Shown here piece after piece: positions 51,038 through 59,509 of a stretch of DNA of 64,000 nucleotides. This stretch comes from Mesorhizobium sp. 65-26 (lineage in GTDB: Bacteria > Pseudomonadota > Alphaproteobacteria > Rhizobiales > Rhizobiaceae): NCBI GenBank assembly GCA_001899205.1, contig MKVL01000032.1, positions 250,302 through 314,301 on the forward strand, in the 5' to 3' direction. Each line of letters begins with the position of its first letter. The first letter of the stretch is position 1. The position numbers were made by a program, and so were the translations under genes. Below the pieces are notes generated by a model. The model saw only the letters and a list, made by a program, of their open reading frames with translations, ran no database searches and was not told where the DNA came from.

Positions 51038-52234
51038 TCAGCCCTTTTGCGGATCGATCGCCACCGCCGAAATCGGCACGATCTCGATGCCGCGCTTCTT
51101 GGCCTCGGCGATCCACGACGTCACCGTGTCGACCGTCAGGTCGAAGGCCGAACCGATGCCGACCGCCGATCCCTTGGCCCGCGCGGTCGCCTCCAGCTCG
51201 TCGAGCTTCTTCAGGATGGCGCCGCGATCCTGCACGGTATCGATCGAGGTGTCGCCGGCCACGAAAGGCACGCCGTCCTTGAGCGCCAGGTCCGGCGCCA
51301 GGCTGCGGGCTGAGGAGCCGTCGTCGACATAGGCGAGGCCACGCTTGCCGAGTTCGGCCATGAACTGCCCCATTGCCGCCGGGTCGGACGAAAAGCGCGC
51401 GCCCATATAGTTCATCACGGCAGTGTAGTTCGTGGTTCGCGACAGCGCCCAGTGCAGCGCCTTGAGGTTCTCTTCCGGCGTTGCCGACACCGTCAGCGTG
51501 TTGCGTCCGGGATTGACGTTCGGGTAGTCGAACGGCTCGAGTGGCACCTGCATGACGATCTCGTGCCCGCCCTGCCTGGCGGCCTGCATCCAACGACCGA
51601 TGCTGTTGCCCTGCGGCGCGAAGGCGAGCGTCACTTCGGCCGGCAGCTTGGCGATCGCCGCCTGAGTGCCCGTCTGCGACACGGCCAAGCCGCCGATGAC
51701 GATCGCCACGCGCGCCCCGCGCGCGCCAGACCACGGCCTGGCATAGACGTCGAACGGCCGCCGGCCGTCGGCGGCGCGGATCGGCAATGGGCCGGTATCG
51801 CTCGCCTCGATCAGGGCACGGTCCGGAATATGCGCGATCTTGAGGTTCTGCCCGACCGTCGACGGGTCGCGGATAACGATGGCCGGTTTCGACGGTCCGT
51901 CGCCTTCCTCGGTCTGCACGTGGATGATCTGCGGGCCGCCGGTTTTCGGCGATGTCTCGACCTTCGGGGCGGCTGGCGCGACGGCCGGAGCCGGTGTCGC
52001 CACGGGCTCGGTAGCGGCCGTGGCCTTGGGCGTGGAGACCGCCGTTTCCTGCGGCTTGCGAAACGGCTTTTCCCGCAAGGCGATCGCCCCGGAAACGCCC
52101 ACCACGGCCAGGACGACAGCCGCGGCGACGATCGCGCCGCTGCTCAACCCGCGCGTCGCGCGCGCCGGGCGAAGGCCCTGTCCGAGCGGGCGCTCGATCT
52201 CCTTGTCACCAGTCATCTTGCCAGCGTCAGCCAA
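51038..52234 (-). CDS. Divergent polysaccharide deacetylase family protein
   Basis: A protein of about 398 residues: a short cytosolic N-terminus, one membrane helix (GAIVAAAVVLAVVGVSGAIAL, about 30-50), a Pro/Ala/Thr-rich linker with repeated PVATPAPAVAPAAP, and a C-terminal NodB-like barrel (VAIVIGGLAVSQTGTQ, MNYMGARFSSDP, YVDDGSSARS). The metal-binding residues of active deacetylases appear changed, as in YibQ-type members. It is probably periplasmic, acting on cell-wall or surface sugars. A TTG at 52234 with GGGGAAAC upstream is likely; ATG 52216 and GTG 52261 are alternatives. Confidence 0.83.
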   Translation of the reverse strand: MADAGKMTGDKEIERPLGQGLRPARATRGLSSGAIVAAAVVLAVVGVSGAIALREKPFRKPQETAVSTPKATAATEPVATPAPAVAPAAPKVETSPKTGGPQIIHVQTEEGDGPSKPAIVIRDPSTVGQNLKIAHIPDRALIEASDTGPLPIRAADGRRPFDVYARPWSGARGARVAIVIGGLAVSQTGTQAAIAKLPAEVTLAFAPQGNSIGRWMQAARQGGHEIVMQVPLEPFDYPNVNPGRNTLTVSATPEENLKALHWALSRTTNYTAVMNYMGARFSSDPAAMGQFMAELGKRGLAYVDDGSSARSLAPDLALKDGVPFVAGDTSIDTVQDRGAILKKLDELEATARAKGSAVGIGSAFDLTVDTVTSWIAEAKKRGIEIVPISAVAIDPQKG

Positions 52235-52368
52235 GCCGTTTCCCCGATTGAAAATCGGCACCGTCAGCCCGCGTCGCCCCCCCGAATCAAACTGCCGGAG
52301 CCTCGCGGCCCCGGCAGCATTGCATTGCTCGGCTGAGGCGACCAGACCTGCTGGCCGCGCCCTGCCCG

Positions 52369-53700
52369 TTACTGGTTGAGAACGGCCTTATCCGGATTCG
52401 GCGGGAAAGACGCATCGGTCTTCTCGCCGCGCAACAGCTGCTCGGCATAGATGAGCTGCAGGTCGTCCTTCGGATCCGGCGGCACATAGGCGGCAGAGCC
52501 CGAACCCGTCGCGCTCTCGTCGGCGCCCTTGATGTGACCCTTGAGGTCGGATTCGCCGCGCGTCAGGTCACGGCCCTGCAGGTCCGGCGGCAGCGGCTGG
52601 TCGACCTTGATGTCGGGCGTGATGCCCTTGCCCTGGATCGATTTGCCCGACGGCGTGTAGTAGAGCGCCGTCGTCAGGCGCAGGGCGCCGTTCTCGCCGA
52701 GCGGGATGATCGTCTGCACCGAGCCCTTGCCGAAGGACTGCGTGCCGACCACGGTGGCGCGGCGCAGGTCCTGCAGAGCGCCGGCGACGATTTCGGAAGC
52801 GCTGGCCGAACCGCCATTGACCAGCACGATCAGCGGCTTGCCGTTGATGTCGTCGCTCTGCTTCGACTTGGCGTCGAAGCGGGTGACGTCCTTCGGATCG
52901 CGGCCGCGGGTCGACACGATCTCGCCGCGCTTGAGGAACGCGTCGGACACGCTCACCGCCTGGTCGAGCAGACCGCCGGGGTTCAGGCGCAGGTCGAGCA
53001 CATAGCCCTTCAGCTTGTCGTTCGGCACCTGCTTCTTGATGGTGTCGATAGCGTTCTCGAGATCGTCATAGGTCTTTTCGGTGAACGAGGTGATCTTCAT
53101 GTAGCCGATGTCGTTCTCGACCCGGAACTTGACCGCCTTGACCTTGATGGTGTCGCGCACGACGGTCAGCTCGATAGGCTTGTCGGCGCCCTGGCGCAGG
53201 ATCGTCAGCTTGATCGGGGTGTTGACCGGGCCGCGCATCTTCTCGACCGCGTCGTTGAGCGTCAGGCCGCGAACTTCCTCGCCGTCGATCTTGGCGATGT
53301 AGTCGCCTGCCAGCACGCCAGCCTTGGCTGCCGGCGTATCGTCGATCGGGGTGATGACCTTGACCAGGTCGTTCTCCATCGTGACCTCGATGCCGAGGCC
53401 GCCGAACTCGCCCTTGGTCTGCACGCGCATATCCTGCGCCTGCTCGGCGTTCATGTAGGAGGAGTGCGGATCAAGCGAGGCCAGCATGCCGTTGATGGCG
53501 TTCTCGACCAGCGACTTGTCGTCCGGCGGCGTCACATACTGTGCCCGCACCCGCTCGAAGATGTCGCCGAAGATCGCCAGTTGCTTGTAGGTCTCGGAGC
53601 CGGCCGCGTTTGCCGCAGAGCTGGGCGCGCCATAGACAAGGCTCATGGCGGACGCGCCCATCAGCGCACCGGCAAACAGAAGCGACAGTTTCCGCATCAT
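52369..53700 (-). CDS. ctpA: S41 family C-terminal processing peptidase
   Basis: A 443-residue periplasmic serine protease. A signal peptide (LLFAGALMGASAMSLV) precedes the protease; the PDZ domain is around residues 95-180 (LGIEVTMENDLVKVITPIDDTPAAKAGVLAGDYI). The catalytic Ser is in NGGSASASEIVAGAL and the Lys in QSFGKGSVQT. CtpA-type enzymes cleave envelope proteins at the C-terminus, including peptidoglycan hydrolases. AAGGA lies before the ATG at 53700. The EnvC-like gene is two bases upstream, so the two are co-transcribed. Confidence 0.95.
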   Translation of the reverse strand: MMRKLSLLFAGALMGASAMSLVYGAPSSAANAAGSETYKQLAIFGDIFERVRAQYVTPPDDKSLVENAINGMLASLDPHSSYMNAEQAQDMRVQTKGEFGGLGIEVTMENDLVKVITPIDDTPAAKAGVLAGDYIAKIDGEEVRGLTLNDAVEKMRGPVNTPIKLTILRQGADKPIELTVVRDTIKVKAVKFRVENDIGYMKITSFTEKTYDDLENAIDTIKKQVPNDKLKGYVLDLRLNPGGLLDQAVSVSDAFLKRGEIVSTRGRDPKDVTRFDAKSKQSDDINGKPLIVLVNGGSASASEIVAGALQDLRRATVVGTQSFGKGSVQTIIPLGENGALRLTTALYYTPSGKSIQGKGITPDIKVDQPLPPDLQGRDLTRGESDLKGHIKGADESATGSGSAAYVPPDPKDDLQLIYAEQLLRGEKTDASFPPNPDKAVLNQ

Positions 53701-53701
53701 T

Positions 53702-55003
53702 TCACGTCCTTCCAGAAAAACGGTCCGCCCACCAGGGGTGCGGATCAACGGGTTTTCCATCCTTGCGGAACTCCACATAGAGTTCCGGGGTGGCATTCTC
53801 ATCCTTCGAGGCAGAGCTGCTCGCCACCCTGGCCTCTCCCATCGCGCCGACCGGTTCTCCTGCGAGCACGGGCTGGCCAGTCACGACGCTGATTCTGCTC
53901 ATCCCCGCCAACACGACATGATAGCCGTCGCCAGCGTTGAGGATCAAGAGTTGTCCGTAGGAGCGGAACGGCCCCGCATAAAGCACATTCCCATCCGCCG
54001 GCGCGGTGACGATGGCTCCCGATTGTGTCGCAACCATGTCGCCCTGCATCATTGCGCCGTTGCCGTCATCGGTTCCGAAGCGCCGCTTGACCTTGCCGAT
54101 GACCGGCAGCGCGATCTGCCCCTGCAGCGCCGAGAACGGCGCGGAAGCGGTGAGACGATTGCCTTCCGGGACCGACAGCGACGCCGATTCGGGATTGTCG
54201 CCGCTTGCCTTGGCATCGGCCGCCTTCTTCTTGCGCGCGTCGGCCTCCAGCGAGGCGATCAGGTCCTTCAGGCTGCTGGCCTTGGCCGCCAGATCCTGCG
54301 AATGCTGTTTTTCAGCGGTGAGCTCGGCCTCGGTGTCTGCCTGCAGCTTCTGCTTGGCCTCGAGCAGCATGGAAAGCCGCTTCTTCTCCGCCGCCTGGTC
54401 GCCGACGGCGGCTGTCAGCCGCGCCCGCTCGGCCTCGATCGAGGCCCGCACCCGTGACTGTTCGGTGAGATCGGCCAGGAGCAGGTCCGTCTGCTGGCGC
54501 AGCTCCGGCACCACGGCACCGAGCAGGATGGCGCTGCGCACCGACGAGAGCGCGTCCTCCGGGCGCACCAGAATCGCCGGCGGCGGATTGAGCCCCATGC
54601 GCTGCAGGGCGCCCAGCACCTCAGCCAGAACGTTGCGCCGCGACGCCAGCGAGGCGCGAATCGTCTGCTCGCGATCCTTCAACCCCTCCAGCTTCGACCC
54701 GATATCCTCGATATCCTGCCCGAGCTTCTGTTCGGTCATCGCCGACTGGATCAGCGCGGCGGTGATCGAGGCATGGTCCTTTTTGACCGAGGCGATGTCG
54801 GCGGCCAGCTTGGCCAGCCGCTCGGAGGAAAGCGTTATCTCCTTGGAAACCTGCTCGTATTCCGCCCGGCTCTTGTCCGGATCGGGGGCGGTGTCGAGCG
54901 TGTTCTCGGCCCAGGCGTGACCAAGCCAAAGCAACGTGGCCGCCGCCGCCATACCGCAGCGCATTCCCAACGGGGCCGTCCTCGATTTGCATTGCCTTGA
55001 CAT
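53702..55003 (-). CDS. EnvC-like murein hydrolase activator
   Basis: A 433-residue periplasmic protein. A signal peptide (MAAAATLLWLGHAWA) is followed by long coiled coils (about residues 40-270, KSRAEYEQVSKEITLSSERL and similar) and a C-terminal LytM domain. In that domain the zinc ligands of active M23 peptidases are missing: the HxxxD position reads MMQGD and the HxH strand reads ELYVEFR. This matches EnvC, which switches on AmiA/B-type amidases during division rather than cutting the wall. It overlaps nothing but lies two bases before ctpA. Confidence 0.88.
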   Translation of the reverse strand: MSRQCKSRTAPLGMRCGMAAAATLLWLGHAWAENTLDTAPDPDKSRAEYEQVSKEITLSSERLAKLAADIASVKKDHASITAALIQSAMTEQKLGQDIEDIGSKLEGLKDREQTIRASLASRRNVLAEVLGALQRMGLNPPPAILVRPEDALSSVRSAILLGAVVPELRQQTDLLLADLTEQSRVRASIEAERARLTAAVGDQAAEKKRLSMLLEAKQKLQADTEAELTAEKQHSQDLAAKASSLKDLIASLEADARKKKAADAKASGDNPESASLSVPEGNRLTASAPFSALQGQIALPVIGKVKRRFGTDDGNGAMMQGDMVATQSGAIVTAPADGNVLYAGPFRSYGQLLILNAGDGYHVVLAGMSRISVVTGQPVLAGEPVGAMGEARVASSSASKDENATPELYVEFRKDGKPVDPHPWWADRFSGRT

Positions 55004-55111
55004 GAAGCCTGACTCTACGCGCGGCTTCGTTAACGAAACATCAACCATGTTCGCTCGCCGTGCCGGCCAACACTATGTCGTGTCGCATTGGGGCGAAAAT
55101 CCGGGCGGGCG

Positions 55112-55594
55112 TCAGGCGCGGTGATAGGGATGGCCGGACAGGATGGTGGCGACGCGGTAGAGCTGCTCGCCGAGCATGACCCGCACCAACTGGTGCGGCC
55201 AGGTCAGAGCGCCGAACGATATCACCAGCTCTGCCTGGTCGCGCAATGCCGGCTCGTGACCATCGGCGCCGCCGATGGCGATCACCAGAGATTTCCGGCC
55301 CGTATCGCGCATCGCGCCGATGCGGGCGGCGAAATCCTCCGAGGGAAGATTTTTGCCGCGCTCGTCCAGAAGAAACAGCGCCGCGCCCTGTTGCAGCAGC
55401 GCCTGCAACTTCTGGCCTTCCTCGCGTCGCCGCTCGGCCGCGTTCTGCGCACGCCCTTCCGCGATCTCCTGCACGCCCGCGAATTCCAGGCCAACGGCGG
55501 GGCCGCTCTTGGCGAAACGCTCGAAATAGCGGTCGGCGAGCTGCTTCTCGGGGCCGGCTTTCATCCGGCCCACGGCATGAACCGATATTTTCAT
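55112..55594 (-). CDS. rlmH: 23S rRNA pseudouridine1915 N3-methyltransferase
   Basis: The 160-residue SPOUT methyltransferase modifies pseudouridine 1915 in helix 69 of 23S rRNA using SAM. MKISVHAVGRMKAGPE at the N-terminus, the SAM knot LVIAIGGADGHEPALRDQAE and the C-terminal WPHQLVRVMLGEQLYRVATILSGHPYHR are conserved. It is full length. It follows rsfS on the minus strand, the usual ribosome-maturation pair. Confidence 0.96.
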   Translation of the reverse strand: MKISVHAVGRMKAGPEKQLADRYFERFAKSGPAVGLEFAGVQEIAEGRAQNAAERRREEGQKLQALLQQGAALFLLDERGKNLPSEDFAARIGAMRDTGRKSLVIAIGGADGHEPALRDQAELVISFGALTWPHQLVRVMLGEQLYRVATILSGHPYHRA

Positions 55595-55730
55595 CCCTGC
55601 CTCGAAAGAGCCGCCAGTGCATTTCCGCAGCCAGATCGGAGTTCCTGGCGCCGAAATGCGGCTGGATCAATGCGTGTCATCCAAACGAAATATACGGATC
55701 CGGACGGCCACGCATCGGAAATAGTTCGGC

Positions 55731-56195
55731 TCAGTGCAAGGTCTCTTCCTCGAGGTCCGGCGCCTGCCACATCTTTTCGAGATTGTAGAAGTCGCGAACT
55801 TCGGGGCGGAAGACGTGGACGATGACGTCGCCCGAATCGATCAGAACCCAGTCGGCACCGGCCAGGCCCTCGACGCGCGCCGTGCCCAGCCCGGCGTCCT
55901 TGAGCGCCTTGAGCAGGTGATCGGCGACCGCCGCGACATGACGGTGCGATCGACCCGACGCGACGACCATATAGTCGCCGAGGCTCGATTTTCCCTGGAT
56001 GTCGATGGAGACGATGTTTTCGGCCTTGGAGTCTTCCAGACTGGCAAGGACTGTCTTGATGGCGCGGGCGTCAGCCTCGTTTACGCTGATCCCGGCCGGC
56101 GAAGGCACGATATCGGCCTTCTTCCGAAGTGCTGTTCTCAGTGTCTTTCCTTTCGCAGCAAGAACAACCAAATCACCCCTGAAAGCGGGTGACAC
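55731..56195 (-). CDS. rsfS: Ribosome silencing factor
   Basis: RsfS (RsfA/Iojap family) binds L14 and blocks joining of ribosomal subunits in slow growth. The core is VLASLEDSKAENIVSIDIQGKSSLGDYMVVASGRSHRHVAAVADHLLKALK and GLAGADWVLIDSGDVIVHVFRPEVRDFYNLEKMW. With a GTG start at 56195 the product has 154 residues, including a basic N-terminal extension of about 40; internal starts would give a more normal 110-120. The start is therefore uncertain. It lies 136 bases before rlmH. Confidence 0.92.
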   Translation of the reverse strand: MSPAFRGDLVVLAAKGKTLRTALRKKADIVPSPAGISVNEADARAIKTVLASLEDSKAENIVSIDIQGKSSLGDYMVVASGRSHRHVAAVADHLLKALKDAGLGTARVEGLAGADWVLIDSGDVIVHVFRPEVRDFYNLEKMWQAPDLEEETLH

Positions 56196-56362
56196 CGCTT
56201 AGATAGGCAGAGTTCCATTGCAGTTTCAAGACGTCGCTCTCCCGGCGCCTTAGCCGGCTCCAGCGGGGCGACCCGGCGGGGGCTGGAACCCGGCATGTCA
56301 GGAAGGCCGGAACCACCTCGTCACGCGGGGGTTATCGGCTCACGATCAACCGGATTTCCGCC

Positions 56363-57214
56363 ATGCCTCTCGACCCGCAAAACGCCCTGCTCACCGTCCA
56401 GGCGGGCCTCGCGCAACTCAGCACCCTGATCGTGTCCTATTCCTTCTCGGCCATCGGCGCCGTCATCCTGCTGATTGTCGGCTACGTGGTGGCCGGCCTG
56501 GCGGAGCGCTCGGTCTATGCCGGTCTCGGCCATGTGCACGGCTTCGACGAAACACTGCGCCACTTCTTCTCGAAGATCGTCCGCTACGCCATCCTGATCC
56601 TCGTCGTGATCATGGTGCTCGGGCAGTTCGGCGTGCAGACAGCGTCGATCATCGCAGCCATCGGTGCCATCGGCCTGGCCATCGGACTGGCGCTGCAGGG
56701 CACGCTGCAGAACATCGCCGCCGGCATCATGCTGCTCGCGCTCAGGCCGTTCCGCATCAGCGAGTATGTCGAGGTCGGCGCGGTGGCCGGATCGATCGAG
56801 GAGATCGGGCTGTTCGCGACGCGGCTGCGCACGGCGGACGGCGTCTACATACTGGCGCCGAACTCGACGCTGTGGAACCAGCCGGTGCGCAACTTCACCC
56901 GCAACGGCGTCCGCCGCGGCGACATCACCTTGAGCATCGGCTCCTGGAACGACATCGACGGCGCGCAGAAAACGCTGCTGGCCATCGCCAATGGCGACAA
57001 GCGCGTCAGGCGCGAGCCGGCGCCGATCGCCTTCGTCGCCAGCCTTGGCGACACCACCGTTTCGCTCACCGTGCGCTACTGGACATCGGCCAGCGACTTC
57101 TTCTCAACCCAGATCGACCTGACGAAGCGCGCCAAGCAGGCCTTCGACAGCGAGGGCATATCGATCCCGCTGCCGCCGCCGGAGGCGCCGGCTCCGGAAG
57201 CCCGCAAACAGTAG
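56363..57214 (+). CDS. MscS family mechanosensitive channel
   Basis: A 283-residue small-conductance mechanosensitive channel, releasing solutes on hypo-osmotic shock. Three N-terminal helices end in TM3 with the gating pore (AIGAIGLAIGLALQGTLQNIAAGIMLLALRPF), followed by the beta domain (EYVEVGAVAGSIEEIGLFATRL) and a C-terminal Pro-rich tail. It is of the minimal MscS length. It lies on the plus strand within a minus-strand housekeeping cluster, divergent from rsfS and convergent with the MFS gene. Confidence 0.93.
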   Translation: MPLDPQNALLTVQAGLAQLSTLIVSYSFSAIGAVILLIVGYVVAGLAERSVYAGLGHVHGFDETLRHFFSKIVRYAILILVVIMVLGQFGVQTASIIAAIGAIGLAIGLALQGTLQNIAAGIMLLALRPFRISEYVEVGAVAGSIEEIGLFATRLRTADGVYILAPNSTLWNQPVRNFTRNGVRRGDITLSIGSWNDIDGAQKTLLAIANGDKRVRREPAPIAFVASLGDTTVSLTVRYWTSASDFFSTQIDLTKRAKQAFDSEGISIPLPPPEAPAPEARKQ

Positions 57215-57246
57215 TCGACAGCGAAAGCCGTGCCGCTCCGGAGGGT

Positions 57247-58542
57247 TCAGTCGTCCTCGCGGCGCGGCGGCTCGCCGTCGGCGGCGAAGGCAAGCTCGAC
57301 CGGCAGCGGCGCCTGTGCGCTCATCGGCGTGAAACTGCCTGTGGTGGCGGCCGGAACCGCCCGCGCCGTCAATATCCGCCACAGTACGAAGAGGCAGAAC
57401 AGCGCGGCAATGACGATCCCGACATAGATGAAGGTCTGCGTGCCGTAGACGACCGAAAGCGCCGTCACCACGCCCGGCACGATGAACCCGGCCAGCGACC
57501 ACGCAAACAGCAGCGAGCTCGACAGGGCGAGGAGATCGTCCTTGTCGGCGCGATCGGCGGCGTGCGCGCTGGACAGCGAATAGATCGATTCCGCCGCCCC
57601 GTCCCAGACCAGGTAGATCACCACCAGCACGGCAAGCGCGCCGCCATCGAGGCCGATGGCGAGCACGCTCGCGATCAATGCCAGGGTGGCGGCGGCGGCC
57701 AGCACGTAGCGGCGGTCGGTGCGGTCCGAGATCCAGCCGAGCGGTATCTGAAGGATCAGCGTGCCGACCGGCATGGCCGACAGGAGCAGCGCCACGTCGG
57801 CCTGGCTGTAGCCCTTGGCTGTGGCGTGGATGGGCGCGAAGCCGGAGATGATCATCGACAGGCCGCCGACGGCCAGCATGCCGGCGACGCCGACCGGAGA
57901 GATCCGCCAGGCGCGGCCCAGCGCGATCGTCGCCGCCTGTGGCGCGGGCGGCTGCGCGAGCCGGGTCAATCCCACCGGCAGGATCGACAGCGCGGTGAAA
58001 ACGATGCCGATCAGCGGACCGTCCGCCGTCTTGATGTCGACCAGCGCCAGCGTCGCGTAACCGACGCCGAGCCCGGCGACATAGGCGACATAGAACACTG
58101 CCATGACGCGGCCGCGTATGGCGTTGGCGACGGCATCGTTCAGCCAGCTCTGCGCGACGATGAACAGGCCGCAGATGGAAAAGCCGTAGAGCGCCCTGGC
58201 CGCGATCCACAGCAGCGGATGCGGGCCGGCACCGATGGCGGCGTTGGAGAGCGCGATGAGCGCCGACAGCACCATGAAGGCGCGGGCATGACCGACGCGC
58301 CGCACCAGCGGCCCGGTCAGGATGCAACCGGCGAGCCCGCCGGCCGAAAGGCCGGTGACGATGAGGCCGGCCCAGATCGGGTCGATCCCCTCCACGCCGA
58401 GCCGAACCGGGATGTAGGCGAACATCAGCCCGTTGCCGATGGCGATCAGCGACATCGACATGATGACGCTGGCGATCGCGATCAGCGGTGTGGGCTGGTC
58501 GCGGCGCTGTTGATCGTTGGTGGCGCGGTTCTTTTCAAGCAT
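57247..58542 (-). CDS. MFS transporter
   Basis: A 431-residue major facilitator with 12 predicted helices. The motif between helices 2 and 3 is present as GPLVRRVGHARAFM (DRxGRR-like), and a second copy is GWISDRTDRRYVLA between helices 8 and 9. The N-terminus carries a polar NDQQRRDQ segment. The layout resembles YcaD/sugar-efflux members, but the substrate is not predictable. It lies between nadD and rsfS on the minus strand, in a place where other rhizobia usually keep these genes adjacent. Confidence 0.88.
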   Translation of the reverse strand: MLEKNRATNDQQRRDQPTPLIAIASVIMSMSLIAIGNGLMFAYIPVRLGVEGIDPIWAGLIVTGLSAGGLAGCILTGPLVRRVGHARAFMVLSALIALSNAAIGAGPHPLLWIAARALYGFSICGLFIVAQSWLNDAVANAIRGRVMAVFYVAYVAGLGVGYATLALVDIKTADGPLIGIVFTALSILPVGLTRLAQPPAPQAATIALGRAWRISPVGVAGMLAVGGLSMIISGFAPIHATAKGYSQADVALLLSAMPVGTLILQIPLGWISDRTDRRYVLAAAATLALIASVLAIGLDGGALAVLVVIYLVWDGAAESIYSLSSAHAADRADKDDLLALSSSLLFAWSLAGFIVPGVVTALSVVYGTQTFIYVGIVIAALFCLFVLWRILTARAVPAATTGSFTPMSAQAPLPVELAFAADGEPPRREDD

Positions 58543-58602
58543 GCTTTCGCACCTTCGCCGAGCGTAATGCGGAAGGCCGCCGCAAAAGCGACATGGCCCG
58601 AC

Positions 58603-58650
58603 CAGAGCATGATGCCGAAAAGCGCGAGGTGGCTGGGGGCGGCATCACGC
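58603..58650. repeat. RIME-like intergenic repeat, degenerate copy
   Basis: The left arm AGAGCATGATGCCGAAAAG matches the rhizobial intergenic element well, while the right side (about 58640-58650, GGCATCACGC) is diverged. It lies between the MFS gene and nadD. Confidence 0.5.
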
Positions 58651-58673
58651 CCGGTCTCACTGACTTGAGCCGT

Positions 58674-59306
58674 TCAGCCCTCGGCCTGCTTTCGCAGGGC
58701 CGTCGACGACAGCGACGAGCGCGGCCCATGGATGAAGGTCCAGGCCGGCGCCTTCATGCGCGCGAGCCGTGGCGCGTCGCCCTCGTCGACGCGGGCATAG
58801 TCGAATGTCTTGGCGACCACCGACGACAGGAACGACAGCGTAGCGCCCGGCCGGTCGATCACGGCGATCGGGAACGTCATGGCGATCTGCCGCCAGCGCT
58901 GCCAGCGGTGGAAGTCGCGCAGCGAGTCCGCTCCCATGATCCAGACGAAGTCGACGCCCGGATTGCGCGCCTTCACCAGCGCCAGCGTGTCTGCCGTAAA
59001 GCGCACATGATGGGCGGCCTCGAAGGCGGTGACCTTGATCTTCGGGTTCCTGGCGATCTTCTCGGAAAGCCGGATGCGCTCGGCGAGCGGCGCGAGCTCG
59101 CGCGTGCTCTTCAACGGGTTGCCCGGCGTCACCATCCACCAGAGCTGGTCGAGCGCGAGACGCCGAAGCGCGATCTCGGCGACCAGCGCATGGCCGGCAT
59201 GCGGTGGATTGAACGAGCCGCCGAACAGCCCCACCGCCAGCCCCTTCGCCGCATGCGGCATACCGAGGTAGTTGGGAGGGACGGGCTGCTCGGGTTGGGA
59301 GAGCAT
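58674..59306 (-). CDS. nadD: Nicotinate-nucleotide adenylyltransferase
   Basis: The 210-residue enzyme joins nicotinate mononucleotide and ATP to form deamido-NAD. The nucleotidyl-transferase motif is GGSFNPPHAGH and the second ATP signature is SSLSSTALR. VWIMGADSLRDFHRWQRWR is typical of NadD. The frame could also begin at an ATG at 59261, which would remove 15 residues; neither has a good ribosome-binding site. It is downstream of proA with a long palindromic repeat between. Confidence 0.95.
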   Translation of the reverse strand: MLSQPEQPVPPNYLGMPHAAKGLAVGLFGGSFNPPHAGHALVAEIALRRLALDQLWWMVTPGNPLKSTRELAPLAERIRLSEKIARNPKIKVTAFEAAHHVRFTADTLALVKARNPGVDFVWIMGADSLRDFHRWQRWRQIAMTFPIAVIDRPGATLSFLSSVVAKTFDYARVDEGDAPRLARMKAPAWTFIHGPRSSLSSTALRKQAEG

Positions 59307-59311
59307 GCGCT

Positions 59312-59475
59312 AGGCACCCCCCTCTGCCCTGCCGGGCATCTCCCCCGCAAGGGGGGAGATGAGCAGCTTCGTCGAAAGCGCCCACCTTGCAACGTCGGGA
59401 ATTGGCGAAAGCCAAAATGAAGCCTGATCTCCCCCCCTGCGGGGGAGATGTCCGGCAGGACAGAGGGGGGTGCCT
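59312..59475. repeat. Intergenic repeat with long inverted arms
   Basis: Left arm 59312-59360 and right arm 59425-59475 are near-perfect inverted copies (GGCACCCCCCTCTG with CAGAGGGGGGTGCC at the outer ends) flanking about 64 bases of different sequence. Each arm also folds on itself through ATCTCCCCC/GGGGGAGAT. It occupies almost all of the nadD-proA gap. Confidence 0.75.
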
Positions 59476-59509
59476 GGGCGCAAAGCTCAGCCCCTCCAAT
59501 GCAAGGACG

